This document shows, piece by piece, positions 8,910 through 18,221 of a DNA stretch of 46,991 bases. This DNA is from CAZWAP01 sp964632005 (GTDB taxonomy: Bacteria; Planctomycetota; Phycisphaerae; Sedimentisphaerales; Anaerobacaceae), in NCBI GenBank assembly GCA_964632005.1, contig CAZWAP010000017.1:1-46991 (forward strand), given 5' to 3'. Each line of letters starts with the position of its first letter. The stretch's first letter is position 1. A program made the position numbers and the translations under genes. The notes under the pieces were generated by a model, which saw only the letters and a list, made by a program, of their open reading frames with translations, was not told where the DNA came from and made no database searches.

Positions 8910-10679
8910 CTATACCTCTTCCATAATCGTCTCTTTGACGACCTCATCGATCGTCGTGATGCCGTCGTATATTGCCGCAAGACCGTTGTCCCGCAGCAAT
9001 CTCATTCCCGCCTTCTGGCCCGCCGACCGCAGCACCGCCGTCGACGCCTGGTTCATTATCAAATCGCGTATCTCGTCGTTAAACACCATGATCTCGAATA
9101 TGCCGGTCCGGCCCCTGTAGCCCGTACCGTTGCACCTATCGCAGCCCCGACCGTAATAGAACTGCTTGCCCTTGACCTCCTCCGGCGTCAACTGCAGCTC
9201 CATCAACTGTGCCTCCGTCGGCTCAAACGGCGTCTTGCACGCATTACAAATCTTCCGCACCAGCCGCTGGGCGACGATCCCTTCGAGCGTCGCGGTAAGA
9301 AGAAACGGCTCAACCCCAAGGTCCAGAAGCCGCGCCACCGAGCTCGGCGCATCGTTTGTGTGCAGCGTAGTAAACACCACATGGCCAGTCAACGACGCCT
9401 GAGCCGCGATCTCAGCCGTCTCAAGGTCACGAATCTCGCCAACGAGGATTATGTCCGGGTCCTGACGCAAAATCGACCGAAGACAACGCGCAAACGTCAG
9501 CCCTATGTCCGGCTTGACCTGAACCTGGATAAGCCCGTCTATATCGTACTCAACCGGGTCTTCCGTGGTAATTATCTTTGTCTCAACGGTGTTAAGCTCG
9601 CTCAGCGCCGCATACAGAGTCGTCGTCTTGCCGCAACCGGTCGGCCCAGTTACGATAATAATCCCGTTCGGCTTATGGATCAGCCTCTCCAACAGTTCCA
9701 GGTCATCAGGCCTTAAACCCAGCTTCGCCAGGTCAAAGGTTACCTGGCTCCTGTCCAGAATACGAAGCACCACACTCTCTCCGAACATCGTCGGCAGCAC
9801 GCTCACACGCAAATCAACCGGGTTGCCCTGCACCGTCAACGATATCCGTCCGTCCTGGGGTAAACGTCGCTCTGCAATGTCTAAGTTCGCCATAACCTTT
9901 ATACGGGAACTCAGGGCCGCAGCGATATACTTCGGCGGTGGAACCATCTCATAAAGCACCCCGTCAATCCGGTAGCGCATCTTGTACTCGTCCTCAAACG
10001 GCTCGAAGTGAATATCTGACGCCTTGTCCCGTATCGCCTGTAGCAGGACCAGGTTAAGCAGCTTCTTAACCGGGTTCGACTCCGAAAGCTCCTTCAGCTC
10101 GTCCAGGTCGATACTCTGGTTTCTACCCTCAAACTCCGCCAGAAATGTATCACCCTGGATCTCATCTATCAGCTCATCGATGTTTTCATCCTGCGATTCC
10201 TCGTAGTACTTCCTCAGCCCCGCCTCCAGCGCCTCGCTATCCGTCATCTTCGCCTTCACCTTGAACCCCATCAACGTGCTCAGGTCATCTGTGGCACGGA
10301 AGTTCTCCGGGCTGTCCAACACCACCGTAAGCTCGTTTCCGCTCTCGTCGTACTCCACCGGCAAAATCCGATACGTCTTCGCCATCTGCGCAGGCACCTT
10401 CTGGATGACCTCCCGTGGAATGTCAACATTCTCAATGTTGATGTACTCCATCCCCCGTTGAGCAGCAAGGGCCCTGCGCAGCTGCCCCTGGTCAATAAGA
10501 CCCAGCTCAAGAAAAATCTGCCCGATCTGCACCTTCTCCTGCCGCTGGCTCTGCAGCTTGAGGCACTCGTGCACCTGCTCCCTGCTGACCGCACCCATCT
10601 TTATCAGGATTCTACCGAGAGTCCGCCCCCGCAGCTGCTCTATAGGCGGCATCTCGCGTTGCGTCCTCGTCTCTGCCAT
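8910..10679 (-). CDS. GspE/PilB assembly ATPase (copy 1)
   Basis: 589 residues. Residues ~15-105 form the MshEN-type N-terminal domain ('LGRILIKMGAVSREQVHECL', then 'LGLIDQGQLRRALAAQ'). The ATPase core has Walker A GPTGCGKTTT at ~345-354, the Asp-box segment 'ITTEDPVEYDIDG', Walker B 'IILVGEIRDLETAEIA' at ~410-425 and the His-box 'TGHVVFTTLHTNDA'. A zinc tetracysteine follows (CNAC ... CDRC), as in GspE and PilB but not PilT. It powers pseudopilin polymerisation through GspF, encoded 62 bp downstream. A good promoter sits directly upstream (10722-10750), so transcription of the pseudopilin genes may start here. AAGGGG precedes the ATG. Confidence 0.92.
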   Translation of the reverse strand: MAETRTQREMPPIEQLRGRTLGRILIKMGAVSREQVHECLKLQSQRQEKVQIGQIFLELGLIDQGQLRRALAAQRGMEYINIENVDIPREVIQKVPAQMAKTYRILPVEYDESGNELTVVLDSPENFRATDDLSTLMGFKVKAKMTDSEALEAGLRKYYEESQDENIDELIDEIQGDTFLAEFEGRNQSIDLDELKELSESNPVKKLLNLVLLQAIRDKASDIHFEPFEDEYKMRYRIDGVLYEMVPPPKYIAAALSSRIKVMANLDIAERRLPQDGRISLTVQGNPVDLRVSVLPTMFGESVVLRILDRSQVTFDLAKLGLRPDDLELLERLIHKPNGIIIVTGPTGCGKTTTLYAALSELNTVETKIITTEDPVEYDIDGLIQVQVKPDIGLTFARCLRSILRQDPDIILVGEIRDLETAEIAAQASLTGHVVFTTLHTNDAPSSVARLLDLGVEPFLLTATLEGIVAQRLVRKICNACKTPFEPTEAQLMELQLTPEEVKGKQFYYGRGCDRCNGTGYRGRTGIFEIMVFNDEIRDLIMNQASTAVLRSAGQKAGMRLLRDNGLAAIYDGITTIDEVVKETIMEEV

Positions 10680-10721
10680 AATTCAGACCCCTTCAATTCA
10701 AACCCTATCCAGGCCTATCGT

Positions 10722-10750
10722 ATTATACGACATTAACGTCTTTTCGGCAA
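10722..10750 (-). promoter_or_regulatory. Predicted sigma70-type promoter for gspE and downstream genes
   Basis: On the minus strand the -35 element TTGCCG (10745-10750) is separated by exactly 17 bases from a perfect -10 TATAAT (10722-10727). The predicted start is near 10715, giving a leader of about 35 nt before the gspE ATG at 10679. This separates the gspE-pseudopilin unit from pilT upstream. The 261-bp gap between pilT and gspE holds nothing else that I recognise. Confidence 0.7.
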
Positions 10751-10940
10751 ATAAATTAGCGAGTGGACACCTGGTTTTTGGGACTGTCTCCGGCCCCACT
10801 TCGGCTTATCTGGGCAAACAGCAAACCCTCAAGCCTACCCTACCTATCCTAACAAAGACCGATAACCCCCGCTGGTCGCTCGCCCCCACTTCTCTTCTCG
10901 CCTGCACAAACCCAGCCCTCCGACCAATCCAAGGCCATGC

Positions 10941-12092
10941 TCAGGTCCGCAGAACCGGGCCCAGATCCTCCAATTCCTTGGCCTCGCCTTCCCGCTTGCC
11001 CTTTGCTCTGGCCTTGGCGCTGTGAAGCTTCGCCATCGCCTTGTCCTGCAGCGCACCGGGCTGCCTGCCCTTGTCCAGCATCTCCTCCAGGGTAATCTTA
11101 CCCGCATCGTAGAGCCTCCAGAGATGCTCGTCCAGCAGCTGCATACCAAGTTTCTTGCCGGTCTGGATGCTCGAATCGATTCGATAGGTCTTGTTCTCGC
11201 GGATCAGATTCGCAATGGCCGGTGTCACAACCATAAACTCGTAGGCCGCGATCCGTCCCTTGCCGTTTGCCAGCGGGCACAGCGCCTGGCTCAGTACCGC
11301 TATCAGGTTCCCGCTCAGCTGAACCCGGATCTGTTCCTGCTGGTCAACCGGGAACACGTCGATAATTCGGCTGATCGTGCCCGCTGCACTGGTGGTATGG
11401 ACTGTACTAAAAACAAGGTGTCCCGTCTCCGCTGCTCGCACCGCAGCTTCGATAGTCTCCAGGTCACGCAGCTCACCTACGAGAATCACATCCGGGTCCT
11501 GCCGCAAAACTCGTCGCAGCGCCTCGGCAAAGCTTGGGACATCTACGCCAACCTCGCGCTGGTTGATTATCGATTTCTTGTGCTGGTGGTAGTACTCAAT
11601 CGGGTCCTCTATTGTCACGATATGCTTGTCGAAGTTTTCGTTGATGTAGTTCACCATGCACGCCAGCGTCGTAGTCTTGCCGCTCCCGGTAGGTCCCGTC
11701 ACCAGGAACAAGCCCCTCGGACGCCGGCACAAAGCCGCACATATCTTCGGCAGACCAATCTCCTCAAATGTCATAATCTTCGTCGGGATAAGCCGCAGTA
11801 CCAGCGAGATATTACCTTTCTGCCGAAATATCGCCACTCGGAACCTCGCCGCATCCCCGAATGCGAACCCAAAGTCCGTGCCACCCTCTTCCTGCAGCTC
11901 CTGCTGATTCCGGTCGGGCGTGATGCTCTTCATCAGCGCGGTCGTATCATCAGGCTCGAGAACTTTTGTCTCAAGCGACCTCAAGCGCCCGTGTATTCGC
12001 AGCACCGGAGGCCGACCGACCACAAGATGTATATCCGAGGCATCCTGGGCTACACAGGCCTGCAGCAATCGATCCATGTTAACTGTTGCCAT
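10941..12092 (-). CDS. pilT: PilT-type twitching/retraction ATPase
   Basis: 383 residues. The PAS-like N-terminal domain begins 'DRLLQACVAQDASDIHLVVG', with 'PPVLRIHGRL'. Walker A is GPTGSGKTTT at ~133-142, Walker B 'VILVGELRDLETIEAA' at ~202-217, and the His-box is 'TGHLVFSTVHTTSAAGTI'. Residues ~292-300 read AIANLIREN, the PilT signature (AIRNLIRE) that marks retraction ATPases. No zinc tetracysteine is present, which excludes GspE/PilB. PilT disassembles type IV pili at the inner membrane. Its presence 27 bp after a PilB-like gene argues that this locus makes a retractable pilus or one shared with secretion. Confidence 0.9.
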   Translation of the reverse strand: MATVNMDRLLQACVAQDASDIHLVVGRPPVLRIHGRLRSLETKVLEPDDTTALMKSITPDRNQQELQEEGGTDFGFAFGDAARFRVAIFRQKGNISLVLRLIPTKIMTFEEIGLPKICAALCRRPRGLFLVTGPTGSGKTTTLACMVNYINENFDKHIVTIEDPIEYYHQHKKSIINQREVGVDVPSFAEALRRVLRQDPDVILVGELRDLETIEAAVRAAETGHLVFSTVHTTSAAGTISRIIDVFPVDQQEQIRVQLSGNLIAVLSQALCPLANGKGRIAAYEFMVVTPAIANLIRENKTYRIDSSIQTGKKLGMQLLDEHLWRLYDAGKITLEEMLDKGRQPGALQDKAMAKLHSAKARAKGKREGEAKELEDLGPVLRT

Positions 12093-12119
12093 TTAACAAA
12101 CCCTGCTAAAAAAAGTAAC

Positions 12120-13859
12120 CTAATCCACCACAACGCCTTCGGTTTGTGTTATCCTCACCACTTCAGCCGGTGTGGTTACACCGTTAAATATCTTTATCTT
12201 CCCATCCTCCATCAGCGTCCGCATCCCGCTGGCCTTAGCAGCCTTCCTGAGTTCCGCCGTCGGCGCCTTTGCAAAGGCCAGCTCCCTGATTTCGTTGTTC
12301 ATCTCGAACATCTCGAAGATAGCAATTCGGCCCTTGTAACCGGTCCCGTGGCACTGACTACAACCCGCCCCTTTGTAAACCGGCCGTTTCTGAAGCTCCT
12401 CCGGCGCGATCTCCAGCGCCTGCAGGTGCTGCGGCGATGGATTCTCATCCACCACCTTGCACTTCTTGCAGATGACCCTCACAAGCCGCTGTGCCATAAT
12501 CGCCTGGATAGAACTGGCTACCAGGAACGGCTTGACACCCATATCGATAAGGCGAGTAATCGCGCTCGGCGCATCGTTCGTGTGTAAGGTGCTGAAAACA
12601 AGGTGCCCCGTCAGCGCCGCCTGTATCGCAATGTCAGCCACCACACCGTCGCGAATCTCACCGATCAATATGATGTTCGGGGCCTGACGCAGCATCGCCC
12701 TCAGTATCCGCTCGAACGTCAGCCCGATTTCTTCCCTCACCTGGCACTGGTTCATTCCCGCGAAGTTGTACTCAACCGGGTCCTCAGCCGTAATAATCTT
12801 CCTATCTGGCGTGTTGAGCTCCTGCAGCGCTGCGTAAAGCGTCGTCGTCTTGCCGCTACCGGTGGGCCCCGTTACCAGGAAAATCCCGTTCGGCCTTTTG
12901 ATAATCTTCTCGAACTGCTCGTAATGGTCGTGCTCAAATCCCAGCGACTCGATGCCGATATTGACCGCATCGGGCCGCAGAATTCGCAGCACAACGCTCG
13001 GCCCGTGGGTCCCGGGTAGCGCCGAGACGCGAAAATCAATGTCCTGATCCCCGATGGTCCGCTTGATACGCCCATCCTGGGGCAGTCGTTTCTCAGCAAT
13101 ATCCATCCCCGAGAGGATCTTGATACGGGTTATCAGGGGTGCCTGCATGGTCTTCGGGAGGTTGTCTTTTTCCAGGCACACCCCGTCTACACGGTACCTC
13201 ACGCGCACCCTGTCCGCCATCGGTTCGATGTGAATGTCGCTGGCCCGCATATAGTATGCGTTGTCGATGATTAGATTAACCAGCCTGATAATAGGGGCGT
13301 CATCGCCCTCCGCCGCCGCCGCAGCAGCATTGAGCGCTTCAGCCTGAAGTTCATGACCGGCCTCGGCCAGCTCCGCCGCCGTAGCGTCGATACTGTGCCT
13401 GAGCCTCTCATCCTCCTCCTTCTGCACCTGCGCAACTGACTCCTCGATATAAGAGCGGATCTTCTTGGGGCTGGCCAGGTAGCACTCAAGTTCCCGGTTT
13501 AATCGAAACCGTAATGCATCCATCGCCTCTAAGTCGAGCGGGTCGCTTATGATCACCCTCAGCTTGCCGTTGTTTTCGCCGAGTGGCAGCACGTTGTGCT
13601 TACTCATCAGCTCTTGTGGCACAAGCGACGCCGCATTCGATGGAATTGGCGTCTTGTCCAGGTTGACGTACTTCAACCCAAACTGCTTGGCGATCGCCTT
13701 GGTCAGCGTTTCCTCGTCGATCAGGCCTTGTTCCAGAAGAACCTGTCCGAGACGCTTATTGTTCGCCCGTGAGGTCTTGATCGCGTTGATAAGCGCCTGT
13801 TTCTCGACAATCCCCGCCTTGTACAGTATTTCGCCCAGATGTCTGCGCTGCTTGGCCAT
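12120..13859 (-). CDS. PilB/GspE assembly ATPase (copy 2)
   Basis: 579 residues from the ATG at 13859; an in-frame GTG at 13880 would add seven. Two halves of an MshEN domain open the protein ('LGEILYKAGIVEKQALINAI', 'LGQVLLEQGLIDEETLTKAI'). An Ala/Glu-rich linker lies at ~145-187. The ATPase core has Walker A GPTGSGKTTT at ~331-340, 'ITAEDPVEYNFAGMNQCQV', Walker B 'IILIGEIRDGVVADIAIQA', and a zinc tetracysteine (CKKC ... CSQC). The usual 'RDxETA' after Walker B is replaced by 'RDGVVA', unlike copy 1. Being next to pilT it is the better candidate for PilB, while copy 1 next to gspF is closer to GspE; this split is an inference. Confidence 0.9.
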   Translation of the reverse strand: MAKQRRHLGEILYKAGIVEKQALINAIKTSRANNKRLGQVLLEQGLIDEETLTKAIAKQFGLKYVNLDKTPIPSNAASLVPQELMSKHNVLPLGENNGKLRVIISDPLDLEAMDALRFRLNRELECYLASPKKIRSYIEESVAQVQKEEDERLRHSIDATAAELAEAGHELQAEALNAAAAAAEGDDAPIIRLVNLIIDNAYYMRASDIHIEPMADRVRVRYRVDGVCLEKDNLPKTMQAPLITRIKILSGMDIAEKRLPQDGRIKRTIGDQDIDFRVSALPGTHGPSVVLRILRPDAVNIGIESLGFEHDHYEQFEKIIKRPNGIFLVTGPTGSGKTTTLYAALQELNTPDRKIITAEDPVEYNFAGMNQCQVREEIGLTFERILRAMLRQAPNIILIGEIRDGVVADIAIQAALTGHLVFSTLHTNDAPSAITRLIDMGVKPFLVASSIQAIMAQRLVRVICKKCKVVDENPSPQHLQALEIAPEELQKRPVYKGAGCSQCHGTGYKGRIAIFEMFEMNNEIRELAFAKAPTAELRKAAKASGMRTLMEDGKIKIFNGVTTPAEVVRITQTEGVVVD

Positions 13860-13919
13860 ATTCTTCCCGGAATCGTGCACGCCCCTTTACGCTCATTCTA
13901 TCATCTTGCCACCCATTAG

Positions 13920-15158
13920 TCAATCCATCAATAGCAGCCTCAGCATATTCAGAGCCGTTTGTGAGGCTCGAAGCCGCACCATATTCCTCTCACCCGCAAA
14001 GCAGAATCGCCCGACTTCCGACCTCTGGCGTGAATCAACACAAATATATACCAGCCCGACCGGCTTTTGTTCGGTCGCACCGCCTGGGCCGGCTATGCCG
14101 GTTATGCCGATCGCAAAATCGCTGCCCGCCCTCTTGCGGGCACCTCGGGCCATCGCGCCAGCTACCTGCTCGCTGACCGCCCCGTACCGCTCAAGCATCT
14201 CCGGGGGCACGCCCAGCTCGCTGGCCTTTGCCCTGTTGCTGTACGCGACCCACCCGTACGTGAAATACGCGCTGGCCCCCGGAGCATCCGTGAGCAGCTT
14301 CGCCAACATACCCCCAGTGCAGGACTCCGCGACCGCTATGGTCTTTCCCCGCTCGGCCAACTCAGCGCCGACAACCTCCGACAGCGTGCTCTGCCCCGTG
14401 CCGAAAATCAGCTCGCCAAGTACCGCCCTGATCGAGCGCTCAGCCTCGTCGGCCAACTCTTTTGCGACCTGCCGGCTGCCGGCCGTAGCAACAATGTGCA
14501 GTGAAATCACACCCGCCTCTACCGTGCAGTTGATCAGCGGATTCCTCCCACGCTCCATAACAGGCCCCAGCATCTCGGCTATGGTCGACTCACCCGCCCC
14601 GAAACACCTCAGCGTCCGTACCTCAACCGCCTGGTCTTTAGCCAGGCGACGCAAACGAGGCAGAACCGACCCGCCAAACATCCGCTTCATCTCAGCCGGG
14701 ACCCCCGGCAACGCGAAAACCAACTTCCCATCGGCTTCGGCCATAATGCCCGCCGCCGTGCCCAGCTCATTCCCAAGTGCCTTGGCGCCGCGCGGTATCA
14801 AGGCTTGGACCCTGTTCTTCTCGGGCATCGTCAGGTTACGCGCAGCAAAAAAAGCCCGCATACGCTCGACCAACTCCCCTTGCTCTTGCAGCTCCACGCC
14901 CAGGAACTCTGCCAGACCATACCGGGTCAGATCATCATCGGTCGGGCCCAGCCCGCCGGTCGCGATAATCACGTCGCCATCCGCGCCCGCACGCTCGAAC
15001 GCCCGCTTTATCAGATCAACATCATCACCGACCGTATACCGACTGGCCACGGCTATCCCCGCCGAGAGCAGCTCTCTTGCAAGGTACGCGGAATTGGTGT
15101 CAACGGTCTGTCCGGTGAGGACCTCGTTGCCGATACTGATCAGACTCGCTTTCTTCAT
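13920..15158 (-). CDS. cinA: CinA family nicotinamide-nucleotide amidohydrolase
   Basis: 412 residues, the standard length of full-size CinA. The N-terminal COG1058/MoCF-like domain has 'ISIGNEVLTGQTVDTNSAYL' and 'ATGGLGPTDDDLTR'; family members act as ADP-ribose pyrophosphatase. The C-terminal amidase domain has 'VAVAESCTGGMLAKLLTDAP' and 'ITGIAGPGGATEQKPVGLV', with the Ser/Thr-rich site that deamidates NMN to nicotinic acid mononucleotide. It therefore recycles pyridine nucleotides in the cytoplasm. The ATG at 15158 fits the family's start; an in-frame GTG at 15185 has a closer Shine-Dalgarno but adds nine unconserved residues. It is 60 bp upstream of the pilB-like gene, an arrangement that recalls the old competence link of cinA. 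Confidence 0.92.
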   Translation of the reverse strand: MKKASLISIGNEVLTGQTVDTNSAYLARELLSAGIAVASRYTVGDDVDLIKRAFERAGADGDVIIATGGLGPTDDDLTRYGLAEFLGVELQEQGELVERMRAFFAARNLTMPEKNRVQALIPRGAKALGNELGTAAGIMAEADGKLVFALPGVPAEMKRMFGGSVLPRLRRLAKDQAVEVRTLRCFGAGESTIAEMLGPVMERGRNPLINCTVEAGVISLHIVATAGSRQVAKELADEAERSIRAVLGELIFGTGQSTLSEVVGAELAERGKTIAVAESCTGGMLAKLLTDAPGASAYFTYGWVAYSNRAKASELGVPPEMLERYGAVSEQVAGAMARGARKRAGSDFAIGITGIAGPGGATEQKPVGLVYICVDSRQRSEVGRFCFAGERNMVRLRASQTALNMLRLLLMD

Positions 15159-15208
15159 TGAGCCGATCTCAAACAGTAAGTGCACCTTCCAATCTCATTC
15201 TTCCCGGC

Positions 15209-16024
15209 TCAGGCCCTGCTTTTGCCCCCGGAAACGTTGATCACCGTGCCGTGGATATAGCTGCTCCGACTGGACGCCAGAAAACAAACAACGTCAGCAA
15301 CCTCGCTGAGCCTGCCGCACCGTCCCAGCGGAATCGCCGCTTTCTCGTATTTTTCTCGCAACTGCTCGACCGTGATGCCCCTGGTATAGGCCAGGGCACG
15401 TTCATACTCCTCGGACCTCAAGGCCGTCGCCTCGAGTATCCCCGGAGCTACCCCCACGACGCGCACGCCCAACCTGCCAAGTTCCTTGGCCCACGACCGG
15501 GTCAGCGTATACGCTGCGGCCTTGGTTCCCGCGTAAACGCTCTGCCCCGCCGAGCCTTCCAGCCCCGACTCCGAGGCTATGTTGATTATCACCCCTCCAC
15601 CGCGCTGGACCATCACGCGGGCAACCGCCTGTGCGCACAGGAAAAGCCCCTTCTGGTTAACCGCCACCACCTTGTCCCATATCTCCTCGGTCAGTTCCTC
15701 CTTGCCCGCGGGGTCCACGAGCAATCGCGGAATGTTTATCCCCGCGTTATTCACGAGCACGTCGATTCGCCCGAAGGCATCGAGTGCCGCCTGAACCATC
15801 GCATCGACGCCGGCCCTGTCGCACACATCCACCCTGACGGAAATGTGCTCCCCAGCGTATCTCTCTTTGACCTCTTCGGCCGCCTTTCTCGCACCGTCTT
15901 CGTCTACATCAGCCACAACGACCCGGGCGCCGACCTCCGCCAGACCCTCACATACCACCCGGCCGAGGCCGCAAGCGCCACCCGTCACGATCGCTACCTT
16001 CTCTTCCAAACCCAACCAGCTCAT
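15209..16024 (-). CDS. Short-chain dehydrogenase/reductase
   Basis: 271 residues, a classical SDR. The nucleotide-binding motif is TGGACGLG (14-21), followed by an Asp at the end of beta2 (VVVADVDE), which favours NAD(H). NNAG lies at 92-95. The active site has Ser in 'INIASESGLEG' and Tyr-x-x-x-Lys as YAGTK (164-168). The C-terminus 'YIHGTVINVSGGKSRA' is the usual SDR ending. It probably oxidises a sugar or polyol. AAGGAC precedes the ATG. The next gene downstream of the same polarity is cinA; upstream by 48 bp is a zinc sorbitol-type dehydrogenase, suggesting a joint role in polyol oxidation. The substrate cannot be read from sequence. Confidence 0.88.
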   Translation of the reverse strand: MSWLGLEEKVAIVTGGACGLGRVVCEGLAEVGARVVVADVDEDGARKAAEEVKERYAGEHISVRVDVCDRAGVDAMVQAALDAFGRIDVLVNNAGINIPRLLVDPAGKEELTEEIWDKVVAVNQKGLFLCAQAVARVMVQRGGGVIINIASESGLEGSAGQSVYAGTKAAAYTLTRSWAKELGRLGVRVVGVAPGILEATALRSEEYERALAYTRGITVEQLREKYEKAAIPLGRCGRLSEVADVVCFLASSRSSYIHGTVINVSGGKSRA

Positions 16025-16072
16025 TCTGTCCTTTCACTCCAGATCCCAGATAAATCAACCTGCTCAAAGCAC

Positions 16073-17119
16073 TTACAACTCTATCATCGCCTTGATGACG
16101 CCGTCACCGTAAGCGGCAACCAGATCGAACGCCTCCTTCGTTCTCTCCAGCCCAAAGCGATGGGTCACCATAAAGTCGATGTCCACCTTTCCCTCGGCAA
16201 TCAGGTCCATTGCCCGCTGCACGCAGTGATTTTGCCGGCGGATATACCGCACCTCGATTTCTTTTCGGCGGAACTTGTCCACGTCGAAGCAGATGCGGTC
16301 CCGCCTCGGCGTACCTATCAGCACCAGCACCCCACCCGGCCTGAGCAGATCGGTCGCCTGGTCAACCGCCTCCTGCTGCCCGCAGCACTCGAAAACGACA
16401 TCCAGCCCCAGAGGCTCCAGCGCCGATCCACCGCCGGCTATCCGCTTGACGATATCCTCCTTTTCCGGGTTACCCGCCCAGGTGATCCCCATTCTCCGCG
16501 CGGCTTCCAGACGCGAATCTATCTTGTCGGTAACGTATATCTTCGCCACTCCCTCGCTCCTGGCCGCGGCGACCACGCTCAGCCCGATAGGACCGCTCCC
16601 GAGCACCCCGATCCGCGCCTCAGCCGACAAGCCCCCTCTGCTCACAGAGTAAACGCCGATCGAAAACGGTTCGCACAACGCAGCCTGCTCAAGCGTTAAT
16701 GCACCCCTCGTCGGGTAGCAGCACTCCTGGGGCATAACGATGTACTCGCACAGGCAGCCGCCGCCCTGCCCCGGGCAACCAAGAAAACGAACCGTACGGC
16801 ACGTATTTTCCCGGCCCATCAGGCACTGGTCGCACCGGTGGCAGGGCACAGCCGGGTCCACCACCACCGCTTCACCGACCTTCAGGCCGTCGACCGAATC
16901 CCCTACCGCCTGCACCGTCCCGGAGCACTCGTGCCCTATTATGAAAGGGTACTCTATCACCATCCTCCCTATCCTGCCGGTCTCGTAGTAGTGCACGTCC
17001 GACCCGCATATCCCCACCCGTTCGACCCGCAGCAGAACATCATTATCACTCTTGATGCTCGGCTCCGGCACCTCTTGCAATTCCATCTCCCGAAGGGCTC
17101 TCAGAACCATCGCTCTCAT
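16073..17119 (-). CDS. Zinc-dependent medium-chain alcohol/polyol dehydrogenase
   Basis: 348 residues from the ATG at 17119; a GTG two codons earlier is possible. The catalytic zinc ligands are visible: Cys ~38 in 'VGICGSDVHYYETG' and His-Glu ~63-64 in 'IIGHECSGTV'. 'GSDVHYYETGRIG' is typical of sorbitol/xylitol dehydrogenases. The structural zinc lobe has four Cys at ~93, 96, 99 and 107. The Rossmann motif is 'GVLGSGPIGLSVV'. The likely reaction is NAD-dependent oxidation of a sugar alcohol to a ketose. It is 48 bp upstream of an SDR of the same strand. Exact substrate unknown; threonine or L-idonate dehydrogenase are alternatives. Confidence 0.88.
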   Translation of the reverse strand: MRAMVLRALREMELQEVPEPSIKSDNDVLLRVERVGICGSDVHYYETGRIGRMVIEYPFIIGHECSGTVQAVGDSVDGLKVGEAVVVDPAVPCHRCDQCLMGRENTCRTVRFLGCPGQGGGCLCEYIVMPQECCYPTRGALTLEQAALCEPFSIGVYSVSRGGLSAEARIGVLGSGPIGLSVVAAARSEGVAKIYVTDKIDSRLEAARRMGITWAGNPEKEDIVKRIAGGGSALEPLGLDVVFECCGQQEAVDQATDLLRPGGVLVLIGTPRRDRICFDVDKFRRKEIEVRYIRRQNHCVQRAMDLIAEGKVDIDFMVTHRFGLERTKEAFDLVAAYGDGVIKAMIEL

Positions 17120-17147
17120 CAACACGCTGCCCCTGTCTTACCGCTGC

Positions 17148-18218
17148 TCAAACATTAAATCTGAAGTTGATAATATCGCCGTCCTGAACAACGTAGTCCT
17201 TGCCCTCCAGCCGTATCTTACCTGCCGCCCTGAGGGCCTTCTCGCTGCCGAACTCCTTGATGTCGTCGAAACTGAAGGTCTCAGCCTTTATAAAGCCTCT
17301 CTTGATGTCCGTGTGCACCTTGCCCGCCGCTTCCAGTGCAACCGTACCGCGCTTTATCGGCCAGGCCCGAAGCTCTCCAGAAACAACCGTAAGGAAACTG
17401 ATAAGGCCCATCGCCGAATAGCAGCTTCGGACGAATTTCCCCGTCGCCGACTCGGTTATGCCCAGGTCCGCCATAAACTCGGCCCTGCTCCCGGCATCCA
17501 GCTGCGCCAGCTCAAGCTCCAGCTTCGCCGAAAGCACCACTACCGGCACCGACTCGCCGACAATCTCTCTGAAATCAAATTCCGCCGCCAGCCGATCTTC
17601 CCCCACGTTGACCACAATGGCCATCGGCTTGAGCGTCAGGAAGCCCAGGGACTTGATCATCTGCCGCTCGGCGCCGCTCTGTATCGCCGAACTTATGGGC
17701 CTCTCCGCCTCGATCGCTTCCTGGAGCTTCTTTTGCAACGCCAGCTCGGCCTTGTCCTGGGCCTGTGTCTTCGTGGGCTTGTGAACCTGTTTTTCGAGCC
17801 TTTCTACCCGCGTGGTGACAAGCTCCAAGTCAGCCAACAGCAGCTCGGTCCGAAGCTCCACCAGGTCCGCAGCCGGGTCAAGCCTGTTCCGGTACAAAGC
17901 GACGGCCGGGTCTTCGAACGCCCGAATCACCAGGACCAGCATATCCACCGTGCGAATCTGGTTTATCAGCCGCCTCGCCGCCGACCGGCCGTGCTCATCC
18001 GCAAAATTGAAGCCCGGCACATCCAGGCAGTCTATCGTTGCATACGTCGTCTTCTTCGGCTTGTACAAGCCCGCCAGCCAGTCCAGCCGCTCGTCCGGCA
18101 CCGCAACGATCGCCTCTTCAATCGCAGTGCTGCCCGCCTCTGCCAGTGCCCTGCCGCTCACAGCCGAAAGTAGCGTGCTCTTGCCCGATTGTAACAGGCC
18201 CACCAACGCAGCTTTCAA
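17148..18218 (-). CDS. YchF/Obg-like GTP/ATP-binding protein
   Basis: 356 residues. The start is TTG at 18218, with GAGGG six bases upstream; it lies 3 bp after the stop of the preceding gene, so coupling is likely. G1 is GLLQSGKST (7-15), G3 is 'LDVPGFNF', and the G4 position reads NVGE rather than NKxD, the YchF hallmark that shifts preference to ATP. A coiled-coil insert ('VTTRVERLEKQVHKPTKTQA') follows, and the C-terminus is a DUF933/TGS-like domain ('GKVHTDIKRGFIKAETFSFDD ...' through 'DGDIINFRFNV'). YchF proteins bind ribosomes and take part in stress responses. This one is divergent from the canonical protein, with a shortened N-terminal part. Confidence 0.82.
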   Translation of the reverse strand: MKAALVGLLQSGKSTLLSAVSGRALAEAGSTAIEEAIVAVPDERLDWLAGLYKPKKTTYATIDCLDVPGFNFADEHGRSAARRLINQIRTVDMLVLVIRAFEDPAVALYRNRLDPAADLVELRTELLLADLELVTTRVERLEKQVHKPTKTQAQDKAELALQKKLQEAIEAERPISSAIQSGAERQMIKSLGFLTLKPMAIVVNVGEDRLAAEFDFREIVGESVPVVVLSAKLELELAQLDAGSRAEFMADLGITESATGKFVRSCYSAMGLISFLTVVSGELRAWPIKRGTVALEAAGKVHTDIKRGFIKAETFSFDDIKEFGSEKALRAAGKIRLEGKDYVVQDGDIINFRFNV

Positions 18219-18221
18219 TTA

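Noticed and set aside
11022..12587. Plus-strand frame of ~521 codons across pilT and the second ATPase
   Set aside because: It spans two well-supported genes and their spacer, with an Arg/His/Pro-rich composition typical of an antisense frame.
13549..15240. Plus-strand frame of ~563 codons over cinA
   Set aside because: Ser/Pro/Ala-rich translation without any domain; cinA on the other strand has full family motifs.
15158..16699. Plus-strand frame of ~513 codons over the SDR and alcohol dehydrogenase
   Set aside because: It crosses two real enzymes and shows no motif of its own.
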